A stretch of 64,000 bases of DNA, taken from the NCBI RefSeq assembly GCF_000003855.2, contig NW_003101682.1:3685632-3749631 (forward strand), written 5' to 3'. Below the pieces are notes generated by a model. That model made no database searches and was not told where the DNA came from. It saw only the letters and a program-made list of their open reading frames with translations. The stretch's first letter is position 1, and each line of letters starts with the position of its first letter. This DNA comes from Blastomyces gilchristii SLH14081 (Eukaryota; Ascomycota; Eurotiomycetes; Onygenales; Ajellomycetaceae). Below, piece by piece: positions 12,250 to 23,107 of the stretch. Position numbers and translations under genes: made by a program.

Positions 12250-13905
12250 TTTAGAGATTAATAAAGAAAAAATAAAGAAAACTCACACTCACATTATCAA
12301 TATCTGTGACACTCAATTCTCTCACAACTATCAATTTCTCTCTTCAAAGAAGCAGAGAGCATTATGTCTGTGATACAGATAATTATTACATTTGATATGA
12401 AGGCTGTCAGAAATACACAGACTTCAGAGAAGTCAGACACCAGAGTATACACAGTTGTAACAGAGTCTTAAAGACTGGCCATCTGTGTGTGTGATCAGAT
12501 ACTTCTTATAAAGCTGTGTTCACTCTCTCAGTTGTGCTGAAGTATTCAGCCTGGAAACAATGAAGACATGAAGAGAGAGCTTATCTGTTCAGATCAACTT
12601 CTGTCATGAATTCATGACATTTGCATTGTCTTGATTACTCAGATTTTACAGATACTCAGAGACTCATCTTTCATTGACAATGAGATTGTGGAAATGCATC
12701 ACAGTGTGAGGACCATTGATAGAGAACCTAGACATATTCACATATATCTGATCAGAGATTGTGCAGACAGAGAGAGAATGATTGTAGGCTTGCAGAGCTG
12801 TAGAAGACACTGACAATACTGAGAGCTTTACAAGAACTGTTAGCTAGAGTCTGTAAGAAATTACTTATGAGAAGACTTACAGCAAAGAAGGGGACTGCAC
12901 TGCTTAGAGCCAGAGGCTGGCCTGAAGAAGGCAGAGGGTTGGCTGCTGACCTGAAGATCAGGTGCAGTGGCAGAGCTGAAAGAGATGAAGATGCAGTCAT
13001 GAACAGCAGCATCCCTGCTTCATCAGCTGGTAAAAAGTGATCAGAGAAGTCACAGAGACACTTACAAGAAGCTCAGCAGTGATCAGATATTATTTATAAA
13101 GAGATTAGAATTGAAAAAATTTTTATTCTTGAGAAGTTCTTGAATCAATATGTGAACACTGTCAGAAACACTCTCTCTCTATTATCTGAGTGAAAACACT
13201 TCATGAATGAATGAGAATACTCACAGTTTATAAGAATGAAAGCTGTTACAGAAAAAGAAAAAAGAAGATGAGATTTCACAGACAGATCTGGGATATTTAT
13301 ACTACTTTAGAGAGATTTACTTACACTGTGAGTGATTCTGTGAAACAGTCAGATCACTCTAGTAAATAAGAGTGATTGTGAATCACAGATCTGAATCTTT
13401 CTATATAACTATAAAGAGTGATTACAGACTGTGAACATCTTGATTCTACAATTCTACAGAGTTAATGAAAGAATGAAAAATTCCTCATAATTCTACAGTG
13501 TCAAAGAGCAATGATTTATGAGAATGAATAAAAGATTAACTTGTGAATATTTCTCTTTGATGAGAGTGATCTCACAGAGAGTGATTCATCTGTAAGATGA
13601 ATCTGTATAATGATCACACAAGAATCTCATGAAAATGATTGAGAGTCAACTGAAACTCTTCTATATGAAAGATATGAGATGAATCTGTGTGATAGTCAGA
13701 GAAGAATCTGTAGATTACAAAGAACCTTGCAGAATAAGAAACTGAGTGACAGACTCTTTTCTCTTTGTGATAACAAGGAATTTTTCCTCACTGAGATTTT
13801 TTATAGATGTGAAGAGTTTTTAGTGAGTATCACTGCAGTGCTGAGCTGACTATGAAGTCACTCAGTGAAAGGCTTCACAGATAAAGCCTTAGAGAGAGAG
13901 AAGTA
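12250..13905 (+). other. Post-pol region of gypsy-1, function unknown
   Basis: About 1.65 kb between the chromodomain and the 3' LTR, longer than needed for a simple 3' untranslated region. The portion near 12620-13020 is visibly less AT-rich and keeps a 60-codon open stretch (12631-12813, MITQILQILRDSSF...). The outer part (about 12830-13905) recurs in reverse in gypsy-4 (53739-54903), so it belongs to the family and is not a private insertion. No protein family recognised. Confidence 0.5.
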
Positions 13906-14162
13906 TGTAAGAAATCTCACTTCTCATAGATTCTTTACCTCTATTTCTATCTCTTGTGTAATTAATAGAGCTAGCGGCCCTTGACTACACACAACTATAT
14001 AGACTGGAGTTTGTGAATACTATTCACAACTCAGCTTGAATGCTATTATACATTTGATCTCTATATTTATCTTTCTACTGTGAACACTTCTAGTAGTTAA
14101 CAGTACATATCATGCCAAGCTGCAAACACCCGAATAATCGCCTGCGAGCACTTATTCTTACA
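13906..14162 (+). repeat. gypsy-1 3' LTR
   Basis: 257 bp, same ends as the 5' LTR. Its last 40 bp keep CpG sites (CCCGAATAATCGCCTGCGAG) that are partly TG/CA in the 5' copy. Confidence 0.93.
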
Positions 14163-14167
14163 CTGAA

Positions 14168-15848
14168 TTAGTTAATTAATAGTTGTTAAAGTGAGATCTC
14201 TTACATTCAGAATATGTAGATGAATTGTCTGAACTCTGATAGTTTCAGAAGCTCTCTTGAGAGCTATTACAATCACATTCAGTACAGTCTTCACAGGCTG
14301 AATTTAATGTATTGTTATTAGAATTAATAGGTGTTGTAGCTGTTATAGCTGTTATAGCTATTGTAGCTGTTGTAGCTGTTATAGCAGAGTTAACTGCAGA
14401 ATCTGTACTCTGTAGATTCTCTTTATTCTTTGAAGAATTAAGTCACAAGCAGATCTTCTTTATAAGAAGATTATTATTCAATATCACAGCTGTGAATTTA
14501 AAATCCTGTATCTTCTCTATCTTCTTTTGAACATAATTTCTTCAATTATTGAGTAGAACTGAGTAGAAGATATCAAATATTCATGCATCTGAGAAGAAAG
14601 TATTCATTATCTTTAATTTTATAATAGTGAATCAGAACTTATTAAAGAATATGTATAGATTAATAATCTATATATTATTAAATAACATGAATTTCAGAAC
14701 TGTCTCACAGAGTAACTGTGTTTTTCAGACAGTATTTCTATTCAATTACATTTCAGAGAGTATAAGTAATCTGATTTTCATTATATTTAAAGAAACATAA
14801 TCTAACATCTGCACTTAATAAGTTTGAGATGAATATATAGAGTTATCAGTTTCTGATATCTCAGAATAATACTTATTCAGTATTTCTTTATAGCAGGTTC
14901 TTTGTCTATTATTTCTCTATTATATATTAATACTATATATTAATCAGTTTCACTTTCATGAAGATGCTTTATATAATGTAATTAAATGTATCAGTTAGAC
15001 TGTTTAATCTCACAGCATTCTTAATATCTTTCTTAAATTAAGAGATTGTCTTACTAACACAGCTATCTGATTCATAGTGACTGAATTTTAATCTTTCACT
15101 GAGATTAAAATCTTATATAACTGTATAAGCTATTAAGATAATAACAGAATAATTGTTAATATTCTGAGATTAATCTGTAGAGAATCTCTGTTGACAGAGT
15201 TTTTTCAGTTGTAATTTAAGCTCTAGAACTCTTCATCTCTTCTTTATTTTAAATATTATCTTAAGATATTTCATCTGCTAATCTGATATTATCTTATCTG
15301 AATAGTAGATATCTAAGTGTTCATTATTCTCATCATAAGAATCAGTATTAAGCTATTAAGTAGATCAGAGAGCCAGTCTGATTATATCAGAAACTATATT
15401 GAAATCAGCTTCAAATTAAGAGAGTGTTTCAGAGTGTTTATTAATAAAGCTTTTAAATACTTCAGAAGAATGTTCACTGACAGAGTATAAGTGTGAAAAA
15501 TTATCACCATCAACTGTCACTGACTCAGTGAATAGAATATAAGATTATAAACATGTATATAAGTGAGATTTTATTAAATTCATTATCTTGATATTTATTT
15601 ATTAAATTCTTGTTAATATTGTTCTCTTTTTCTTACTTTTTTACAATGTGATGTATTTTCTATAAGCTTCTTTTTAAGTAAGCAGTAGTATTATTAATCA
15701 ACAAGATCTCAAACACATTAATACTGATAGAATAAGATAATTTTAATACCTGATAAGCATATTGAATGAAGCAGTAGTTAAAATAATGATTATATTCACA
15801 AGGAATCCCGAATTAGCAGTGAGTTTGTGCAAAACAGATCTCATAATC
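14168..15848 (-). pseudogene. copia-1 gag-side remnant
   Basis: Continuation of the copia-1 body on the minus strand up to its 5' LTR. The primer-site remnant GATTATGAG (minus) abuts the LTR at about 15840-15848. A short GTTGTAGCT/GTTATAGCT repeat lies at about 14330-14385. The rest is stop-filled AT-rich DNA with no motif I can name. Confidence 0.4.
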
Positions 15849-15901
15849 TGTGAAAGGTGTAAAGCTTGCTTGATTGAAAAGGTTGCTAGCTTGTGAGAAG
15901 T
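15849..15901 (-). repeat. copia-1 right LTR, first part
   Basis: First 53 bp of the 96-bp LTR, ending in GAAGT (15897-15901), the left target duplication of copia-2. The rest resumes at 26938 after the second GAAGT (26933-26937). Concatenating the two parts restores an LTR colinear with 2191-2286. Confidence 0.88.
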
Positions 15902-16011
15902 TGTTGACTGTTACAGCTGTTGCAGTTAGTGATCTCACTAGATCATATAACCCATCACTATATTATGTTCTTGTAGATAGATCTATCAATACAACCTTCA
16001 ACTATTCTACA
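15902..16011 (+). repeat. copia-2 5' LTR
   Basis: 110 bp and hypermutated relative to the 3' LTR (seven transitions). Confidence 0.93.
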
Positions 16012-16229
16012 GGTTATAGTCTGAATAGCATGTTTTTCTTTTTAAAATATTACACCAATATTTTTGACAAGAGTAGTTCACTTTTTTTTGAAAAGACTCT
16101 TACTTTTTATTAGAGATATTTCATTTTCCCTGAATTCATCAGTCAGCAGATTCATATACTTTTGACTTTTGAAAAGCATGTTCTCTATTGTGAAGAATAT
16201 CACTTTTTTTTTTTTTACATATCTAGAAG

Positions 16230-17251
16230 AAGCAGAGTCATCTCAACATGAGTGATACACCTGTTACTTCAGAGTTCAGCTCAAGACTCAGAATCACCTG
16301 CTCTACTAGATGATTTATTGATGGAATGATTACTCATTATGAGAAAGTTTCTGAGTTGCAAGATAAGACTGATGTCAGTTTTTACCAGAGTATGAAATTT
16401 AATGATGAAATAATGAAGAAGCTTCAGAATAAGAGAAAGCAGAGTTAACATTCATCTACAGAATCTTTCAACTCAATAAATTCTTCACTATTCTTCATCT
16501 CTGAAATGCTGACTTTTAATGATGATTTGAATCAGCTCATCTATTGCACCGCAGGTAATCTTATGAATCTTATGCAGATGATACTTCAGAATCAAATAAC
16601 TGTAGCCGAAATCACTCAACATCTCACTACATCTGTTTCTGTATAAAGAGATACTACAAGAGATGAGTTACAGAAATATCAGAAGGAAGTCAAATATACA
16701 CTAGATATTAAATCAGTGATTACATTTAATGACTTTAATTATGAAGCCTGATGTGTTAATATGTTGACTGATATAAAAGTTATTGATGAAACTGACATTC
16801 TATTGAGAACTCAATAAGAATTCTCTTTTACATGTTATATTAATTCTGAGAAGTGGAAGATCTGTTTCAAGTCTCTATATAGATGTATACTATCAAGTCT
16901 TGTTGAAAACATTTGAACTACTATTAAAATCTTGAAAGCTGACAATACTGCAGCTCTGTGAGATAAGATTAATATTGAATATGTAATATCACTGACTGAA
17001 GAATGAGTTAATATCTTCAAGAAATTGACAAAATTGTAAGTCAAGAATAGTGACTATCTTACTTTTCAGAGACATTTTCACTATCTTGTTATCTGTTACA
17101 AGAAGCTCTATCAGAGCACTGAAGATGTATATTATAATTCTTTTCTCAATAATCTACAAGATTATCAAAAATCATTTATTAAGACATGTTTGAATAAGTT
17201 TTTCTTCACTGATCAGAGACTCATTGTTAATATTAATATCAATGATTTGAT
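16230..17251 (+). pseudogene. copia-2 gag, N-terminal part, interrupted by the hAT
   Basis: Stop-interrupted plus-strand frame of gag character (for example YKEPVTKEFS-like acidic and aromatic stretches are absent; only weakly patterned helical sequence is seen). It breaks off at GAAGAAAC (17252-17259), the hAT target site, and resumes at 23108 with the gag zinc knuckle. Confidence 0.55.
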
Positions 17252-17628
17252 GAAGAAACTAGACTGACCGTGTGACCGTGTCTGAGACCAGGATCAAACT
17301 TTACAGTTGTCACATTGTCTAAAAGCATTACTTCTGGTCATGATTTGTGTTCATCACATTGATCTCAAATCACATTATTTCAAATATTAAAGATCTCAGA
17401 TTCACTTTTCAAATAAAAATCTAGTCTCAGATAAAAAATATATTTGAATTCTTAGTCACATTTTCATTCTGATCTCATTATTGAGAATGACATTAAATGA
17501 GACTATGAAATCACTTCTCACTTACATAATATCATAACATAGTACTCATTTGTTGAAAATTCAACAGAGAGTATTATCAAATATCATTACTTTTCTGAAC
17601 ACAAATCATAATTCATATAATTTTAATT

Positions 17629-17790
17629 ATGAAAAAAATATAAAATATAAAAAAAAAAACAAGAAACAAAAAATAAAACAAAAACAAGAAAAAATCAGAA
17701 TGAACAAAAAAAAAAAAAAAAAAAAAGAGAAAGAAAAAAAAAAAAGAAAAGAAAAAGAAAAAAATAAAAAATAAAAATAAAAAAAATCAA
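17629..17790. repeat. A-rich/purine low-complexity tract
   Basis: About 160 bp of nearly pure A with interspersed G and T inside hAT-1. Open frames across it (for example a run of lysines) are artefacts of composition. Confidence 0.85.
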
Positions 17791-18884
17791 GGTCACAGAG
17801 CTGCAGTACTCTTAAAATACTCACTTCTCAGAGTCTTTACAATGTTCATCATCAACTGTGTATTTCTCACAGTGAGAATAACACAGCTGCAATGAATTAT
17901 TGTCTTAATATTATCTAACAAATAATCAGTATATATCTGTATAAATGTGAATATTTAGAAAACATACACTTAAAAAGTGTGACCAGAGTGAACTCTGCTG
18001 TCACTTGAATGATATCAAGAACAGAATACTGAAATCAATGATTTCTCTCATTGATTTCACAGACAAGACAGATGAAGATGATCTTGAAGAATATAAGATT
18101 CTCTGACTTCTGATAAAAACAGATCTCATACAGAGACTCTATTTTCATAATATCAGAGACTGAGTATTATCAAAAAGTGTTACTTTCATGCAATGTATAT
18201 ACACTTACTGTGACAATTCATTCTCTGCACATGTGACAGAGAGTTGTGGCTTTTTCATGTTGCACAGCTCTCTCTGAGATACTGACATCAGTTTGCAACT
18301 TATACAGTCTCTCAGTTCAGCACACACTGTGTGTATACAGCTCTGCATACTGAGACTGTATTAATTATTATAACCTGATGTGATACTTGCTTTTCACAGG
18401 CCATGTTTTATTTGAGAGAGAGAGAAGAGAAGATATGACTGTGATTTTATTAAGAAAGAATAGATAATTAGTAATATTAAATATAATTTAATTCTTCTAC
18501 ATTTAAAATTTGATTAGTCTATACTCTTCAATTTGAGAGTTTCTAAGAGTGTTTTAATAGTTTTCATATCAGCTTGAACTTAGTGATGAGTTGAAGAAGA
18601 AGAGAAAAGAGAGAAGAAAGAAATGAGAATAACTTATCTTTATAATATAAAAACAGAGAATTACTGTAATCATTCTCTCTAGTAACAAAGATCTGTTTTC
18701 TGCATGTATCTCTAATATAGATTATATGATAACTGCATACAAAGAATATTAACACTGCATGCATTGAATGAAGATGATATTGCTATATAACACTGTAGCT
18801 GTTTCTGTATGTCTCTGAAAGCTGTTAATATTTTCTTTATCTCTTTATATTTGATAAGTCAGTAATATATTTCAATGCACTCTC

Positions 18885-19016
18885 TCTTCTATTATCATCA
18901 TTATCATCATCATCATCATTATTATCATCATTATTATCATCATTATTATCAACATTATTACTATCATTATTATTATTATCATCATCATCATCATTATTAT
19001 TATCATTATTATCATA
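18885..19016. repeat. (ATT/ATC)n microsatellite
   Basis: Interrupted trinucleotide array of ATT and ATC units in hAT-1. It generates a spurious His/Tyr-rich reading frame. Confidence 0.9.
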
Positions 19017-19559
19017 TCATTTCTGATCATCTCTTCTGTCTTCATCTCTCTTTAACACTCACTGAAATCAATCATGTCATCTCTCTTCAAATATTCTGCA
19101 GTTCTGCAGATCATCAAGGCATGTGAGTGCTATCACAGATTGAAGAAAGAGAAGAAGAAGATATTCAAGCAAGAGAAGACAGATTGTAAGACATATTATA
19201 ATGTCTTGAAGAGACTCTGTAAGAAAGTAGAATAATAACAATTTTAAGTAACACTTCTGATAGATTTAGACTGAACTAAGTATAGAAATAATACAGATAA
19301 TGTCATCTGTGAGAGATTGAAGAAGAAGACAGTAAAGAGTCTCATACAGCAGCAGTGAAATCAGAAGAAGTTCTGAGAATGATTTGAGTTCAAGATAAAG
19401 AGAGAGAGAGAGAAGAAGAGTATTACTATAAATAAACAGTAGCAGAAGAAGATTGAGAGAGTATTGAAGTAAGAGATAAAGAAGTTAAAACTGATAAGTT
19501 TTTTATTTATTGAGAGATAATGATTTTTGATAATACTTCTATTCTCTAATTAATTAGCA

Positions 19560-19890
19560 GGAGCTGACAGAGAAGAAGAGAATTGAGGCCTTGTTCAGGT
19601 CTCAAATGCACTTCATGATTCAGAATATTGAGAAGACAGTCCTGCTCTCTGAGCATGTCAATCTGCTTACTACTGAGATGAAACCTGAGACAGCAGATCA
19701 GAAAATGCAGGATTTTGAGATACAGATTGATCTGGCTAAGAGAGAGCAGTGAAAACTCTTCTCTGAGAAGACAGTTAAGAAAGATTTTGAGGTGATTATT
19801 ATCTCAGATGAGAAGAAGAAGAAGAAGAAGAAGAATGAGAAGTGAATTATGAAGAATGATAAGAAGAATGAGAAAGAGAAGAAGTAGATT
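19560..19890 (+). pseudogene. Degenerate lysine-rich frame in the left part of hAT-1
   Basis: A mostly open plus-strand frame reading ELTEKKRIEALFRSQMHF ... EHVNLLTTEM ... FEIQIDLAKREQW, then a polylysine tail. Predicted helical and charged. It lies about 2 kb upstream of the recognisable transposase domain and may be a second protein or the transposase N-terminal region. Family not recognised. Confidence 0.4.
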
Positions 19891-21789
19891 TTTTTCTTTT
19901 TATATTAGTTAGTTATAAGTTTAAGTTTTTAATTATTAATAATTAAAATTGATTTTGAGTTTTCAAAAATTATTGTACAAGTTGTAATTAAGTCAGGAAT
20001 GATATATATATATATATATATTTAACTATCATGATTCATAAATCACTATAATGTATAAGTATCAACATTTTTTCAACATTAATATTCACAATATTAATAT
20101 ATTTTTAATGATATCATCTGATAATGCAATTTGATAATGCTCTCTTTCACAATATTAATATATTTCAAGAAATATAACAGAGATTAATCAAGATTGTTTA
20201 TTTACTTTTATACATTAATGATATTCAATCTGAGTTAGTACTAAAATTATAACTAAGCTAAGAAACAAGATTATTTTCTCTTATATTAATTCTTCTTACA
20301 CACATCAGTGATTAGTTATTGAAAATAAATTATCATCTTTCTTAAATTATTATTATATCTTCTGAATTCACTTCTTTCACTTCTTTTACTTCTATTGAAG
20401 ATTCATAAACTCTTCAAGAAATTACTGTGAATCACAAAGTCTATGTTATTTACAATTCAATATAGAATACTCTCTTTTAATTATAATAAATAATTACTTC
20501 ATTCTTCATATCTGATTCCAGGTCACAAAATTTATGAAAAACTTAACACAAATACTGAGATGAACTATGAAATAATTATTAACAGATTATATTGTAAATT
20601 ACAGAAGAGTCATCTCTCTGCTATAATCACTGTAACTTTATTCAGAAATATTCATTATAAACTGATCATGACTCTGAAGAAATTTCTCAATATCTGAAGT
20701 CATCAGAATGCAGATAATAAAAGAAAAATAATTAGAAAATTACTACTGAGCTGATAAGTTACTCTATCAGATAACAATTTTTGATAATACTAACTTTCTA
20801 ATTTGAAGAAAATTATGCAAAAATAATCATATATCAGTACTCTGATTTCATAACTCTTATCTGATAACTTTCATGAATAATTATTTTGCATGTGTATATC
20901 TCTGAATTTTTCTCTTTGATCAATTGAAAACCCTGAATTCTGAACACTTCTTTAAATACTTAATTCAAATCTTCATATTTCATATCAATTCTGTCTTTGA
21001 TTCAATCTCAAGATACACTACATAGTTAATATATAATATCTAGAATCAGAGTTGAAGAATCATCAAAGAGTGTCTCTCACAGTGAATATATGAACTAGTA
21101 CAAACAATCTTACATTTATAAGAGTTATATATTATTACATTGATAAGAACTGAACTTATCAAGAGACATTAATTGAATTTGAATTATTGATTAGTAGTCA
21201 TACTGAGAATTATATAACAGAGATATTAATAACTGTGATTAAAAATGATTAAAAATGATTATTAAGATATTAGTCTCAGTCTTCTTATAATTACAACTGA
21301 TAATGCTGTGAATAACTACACTATAATGAAGAGTTTGAAGCAAAAATTGACTTTGCATTTCTGAAATGATAAACAAGGTCATATTTTCTGCATTACTCAT
21401 GTGATTCAACTTGTGATACAAACACTGATAAAGAATCTTAATATTGAGATAAAGAATAATGAGATGACTGATTCTTGAGATAAGAATGAGATGAAAGTAG
21501 TTACTTAAGTAACTTTTGTATTCACTTTACAAAAGATAATGTTTTTTGACAACACTTTTTAATATTGCTTTTTAATAATGCTTTTTAATAACACTACTAT
21601 TAATTTTGAATAGATTGACTAATAATTTAAATATCACAGATTTGAAACATTATTAATGTGATTTGTATCTTCTCTAAACAATAATAACAATTTTATAATA
21701 TTCAATAAATAAACAAATCAATCACATCACTGAATATGATACAGAATGTTAGAATATAATAAAGTTTAATATATAAGATGACTGTTCAG

Positions 21790-22310
21790 ACTCTTCAATT
21801 ATGTCAGATAATTGATTATTGAGTGCAATACTCTGATTGAGAAAAGATTCAGATATTGAAACTTTCTAATATGAAGTGAACTCAGTTGAAATATATAATT
21901 AATTTACTGTTTCAGTTTTATAAGATAATAAAGACAGTCTCAATCACTTATATATCAATGCTGCAGTCAGTCTGATAAGTGTATAACAGTTTATTTACTC
22001 ATCTTAAGAAGCAGTTGAATCACTTAAAAAGAAATTCAGTCTGAGATAATGCTATAGCACAGACTATTATTACTGTAAGAAATAAACTAGTATATTACTA
22101 CAGTAAAACTGAACAATCTTTTACAGAGTACTATGCTATAGCAGCTCTACTAGATTTCTCTCATTGAGTTAATATCTACACTTCTCAAGATTGAACAGAG
22201 AAGAAATGAGACTCATATATCAAATTAGTCTGAGACTACTACAATGTCAACTATCAGAGATTTGAACAAGCAGATGTTCAAGATGTGAAGACAGTGAAAT
22301 ACAATTCTCT
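21790..22310 (+). pseudogene. Degenerate hAT transposase, C-terminal/dimerisation region
   Basis: Reading TGA as mutated Trp, the frame gives LFTHLKKQLNHLKRN ... AIAQTIITVRNKLVYYYSKTE (split here), then YYAIAALLDFSHWVNIY and QDWTEKKWDSYI. Both match the hAT pattern of a paired leucine-rich helix, a KLxxYY block and a YAxATILDPxxKL-like block. The transposase would cut and rejoin the element's ends in the nucleus. The upstream catalytic part is too degraded to place. The reverse copy lies at about 55690-56640. Confidence 0.75.
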
Positions 22311-23107
22311 AGTAAGTAATGATCTTTGATAACACTTCATATTTCATAGAACTATAATACTAACTTTGAAATAGAACTTGCATATATTAATTGCAACTGA
22401 AAATCAGGCAAAACTACATACTTATAAAACTGAATTTGACTGCTATCTTCAAGATGATCTGATAAATTTACACACTAAATCAATTCTAGAGTTATGAAAA
22501 ATTATTAAGAGTATATATTCAACTGTTACACTGATGATGCATGATATTCTGATAATTTCATTGACAGAGATGAAAATGAAGTAAAAGTTCAACTCAAGTC
22601 AAGATATTTATCACTATCATTGAGAACAATTATAAGAAGAAACAATCAAGAAACTCATGATTATAAAACATAAAATTATCAGACAGTTTAATACCTCTGA
22701 TCACAGTATATTAGAGAAGTGTAGTTTTCATGAGAAAGTAAAGAATAAACTTACACAAGAATGTATTTAGTTATTTCATAAGTGTTATCAATAATCATTA
22801 TCAAATTCTGATTATATAAGCAATCACTGAATGAACTGAATGAGACTGATTTTGATCTTCAGTCTCAGTCTCATTCTGATTTTGAAAGAATGATCATCTT
22901 TCACAGTTTATTCTAAGAAATTACTCTCATTTCACTGTTCTTGAATTAAATCTGGTTATTTTTCACATCATTTCTCTCAGAAATGATCTATTTTCAGATT
23001 TTTTTGAGACTTGGTCCTGGTGGGACTCACGCCAAGAAATGTATGAGACCAGATCAAATGGGACTAAATGTGAAATTCATGGTCTCGCTGGCCAGTCTAG
23101 AAGAAAC

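Larger units (their letters stand above)
6918..14162 (+). mobile_element. Complete Ty3/gypsy chromovirus-like retrotransposon (gypsy-1)
   Basis: Two 257-bp LTRs (6918-7174 and 13906-14162, TGTAAG...CTTACA) bracket a gag-pol body, with perfect CTGAA duplications at 6913-6917 and 14163-14167. A purine run (AGAGAGAGAGAAGTA) directly precedes the 3' LTR. Domain order is gag, zinc knuckle, reverse transcriptase, RNase H, integrase, chromodomain, which places it in Ty3/gypsy. About 1.6 kb of extra sequence lies between the chromodomain and the 3' LTR. The coding region is full of stops, so the copy is dead. It inserted into copia-1. Confidence 0.93.
17260..23099 (+). mobile_element. hAT-superfamily DNA transposon (hAT-1)
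   Basis: A 5.84-kb element with ends TAGACTGACC...GGCCAGTCTA and a perfect 8-bp duplication GAAGAAAC (17252-17259 and 23100-23107), the length typical of hAT. The degenerate frame at 21790-22310 reads as the C-terminal hAT transposase and dimerisation region. The left 3 kb holds poly-A/purine tracts, a microsatellite and a lysine-rich frame. A second copy in reverse (54904 onward) and three 0.5-kb MITEs share its ends. It inserted into copia-2 gag. Confidence 0.9.

Noticed and set aside
17550..17774. Lysine-rich frame
   Set aside because: Caused by the A-rich tract in hAT-1.
18875..19126. His/Tyr-rich open frame
   Set aside because: Produced by the ATT/ATC microsatellite inside hAT-1.
17252..23107. 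TA dinucleotide duplication suggesting a Tc1/mariner element
   Set aside because: The TA is part of the TAGACTG end; the true duplication is the 8-bp GAAGAAAC and the transposase remnant is hAT-like.
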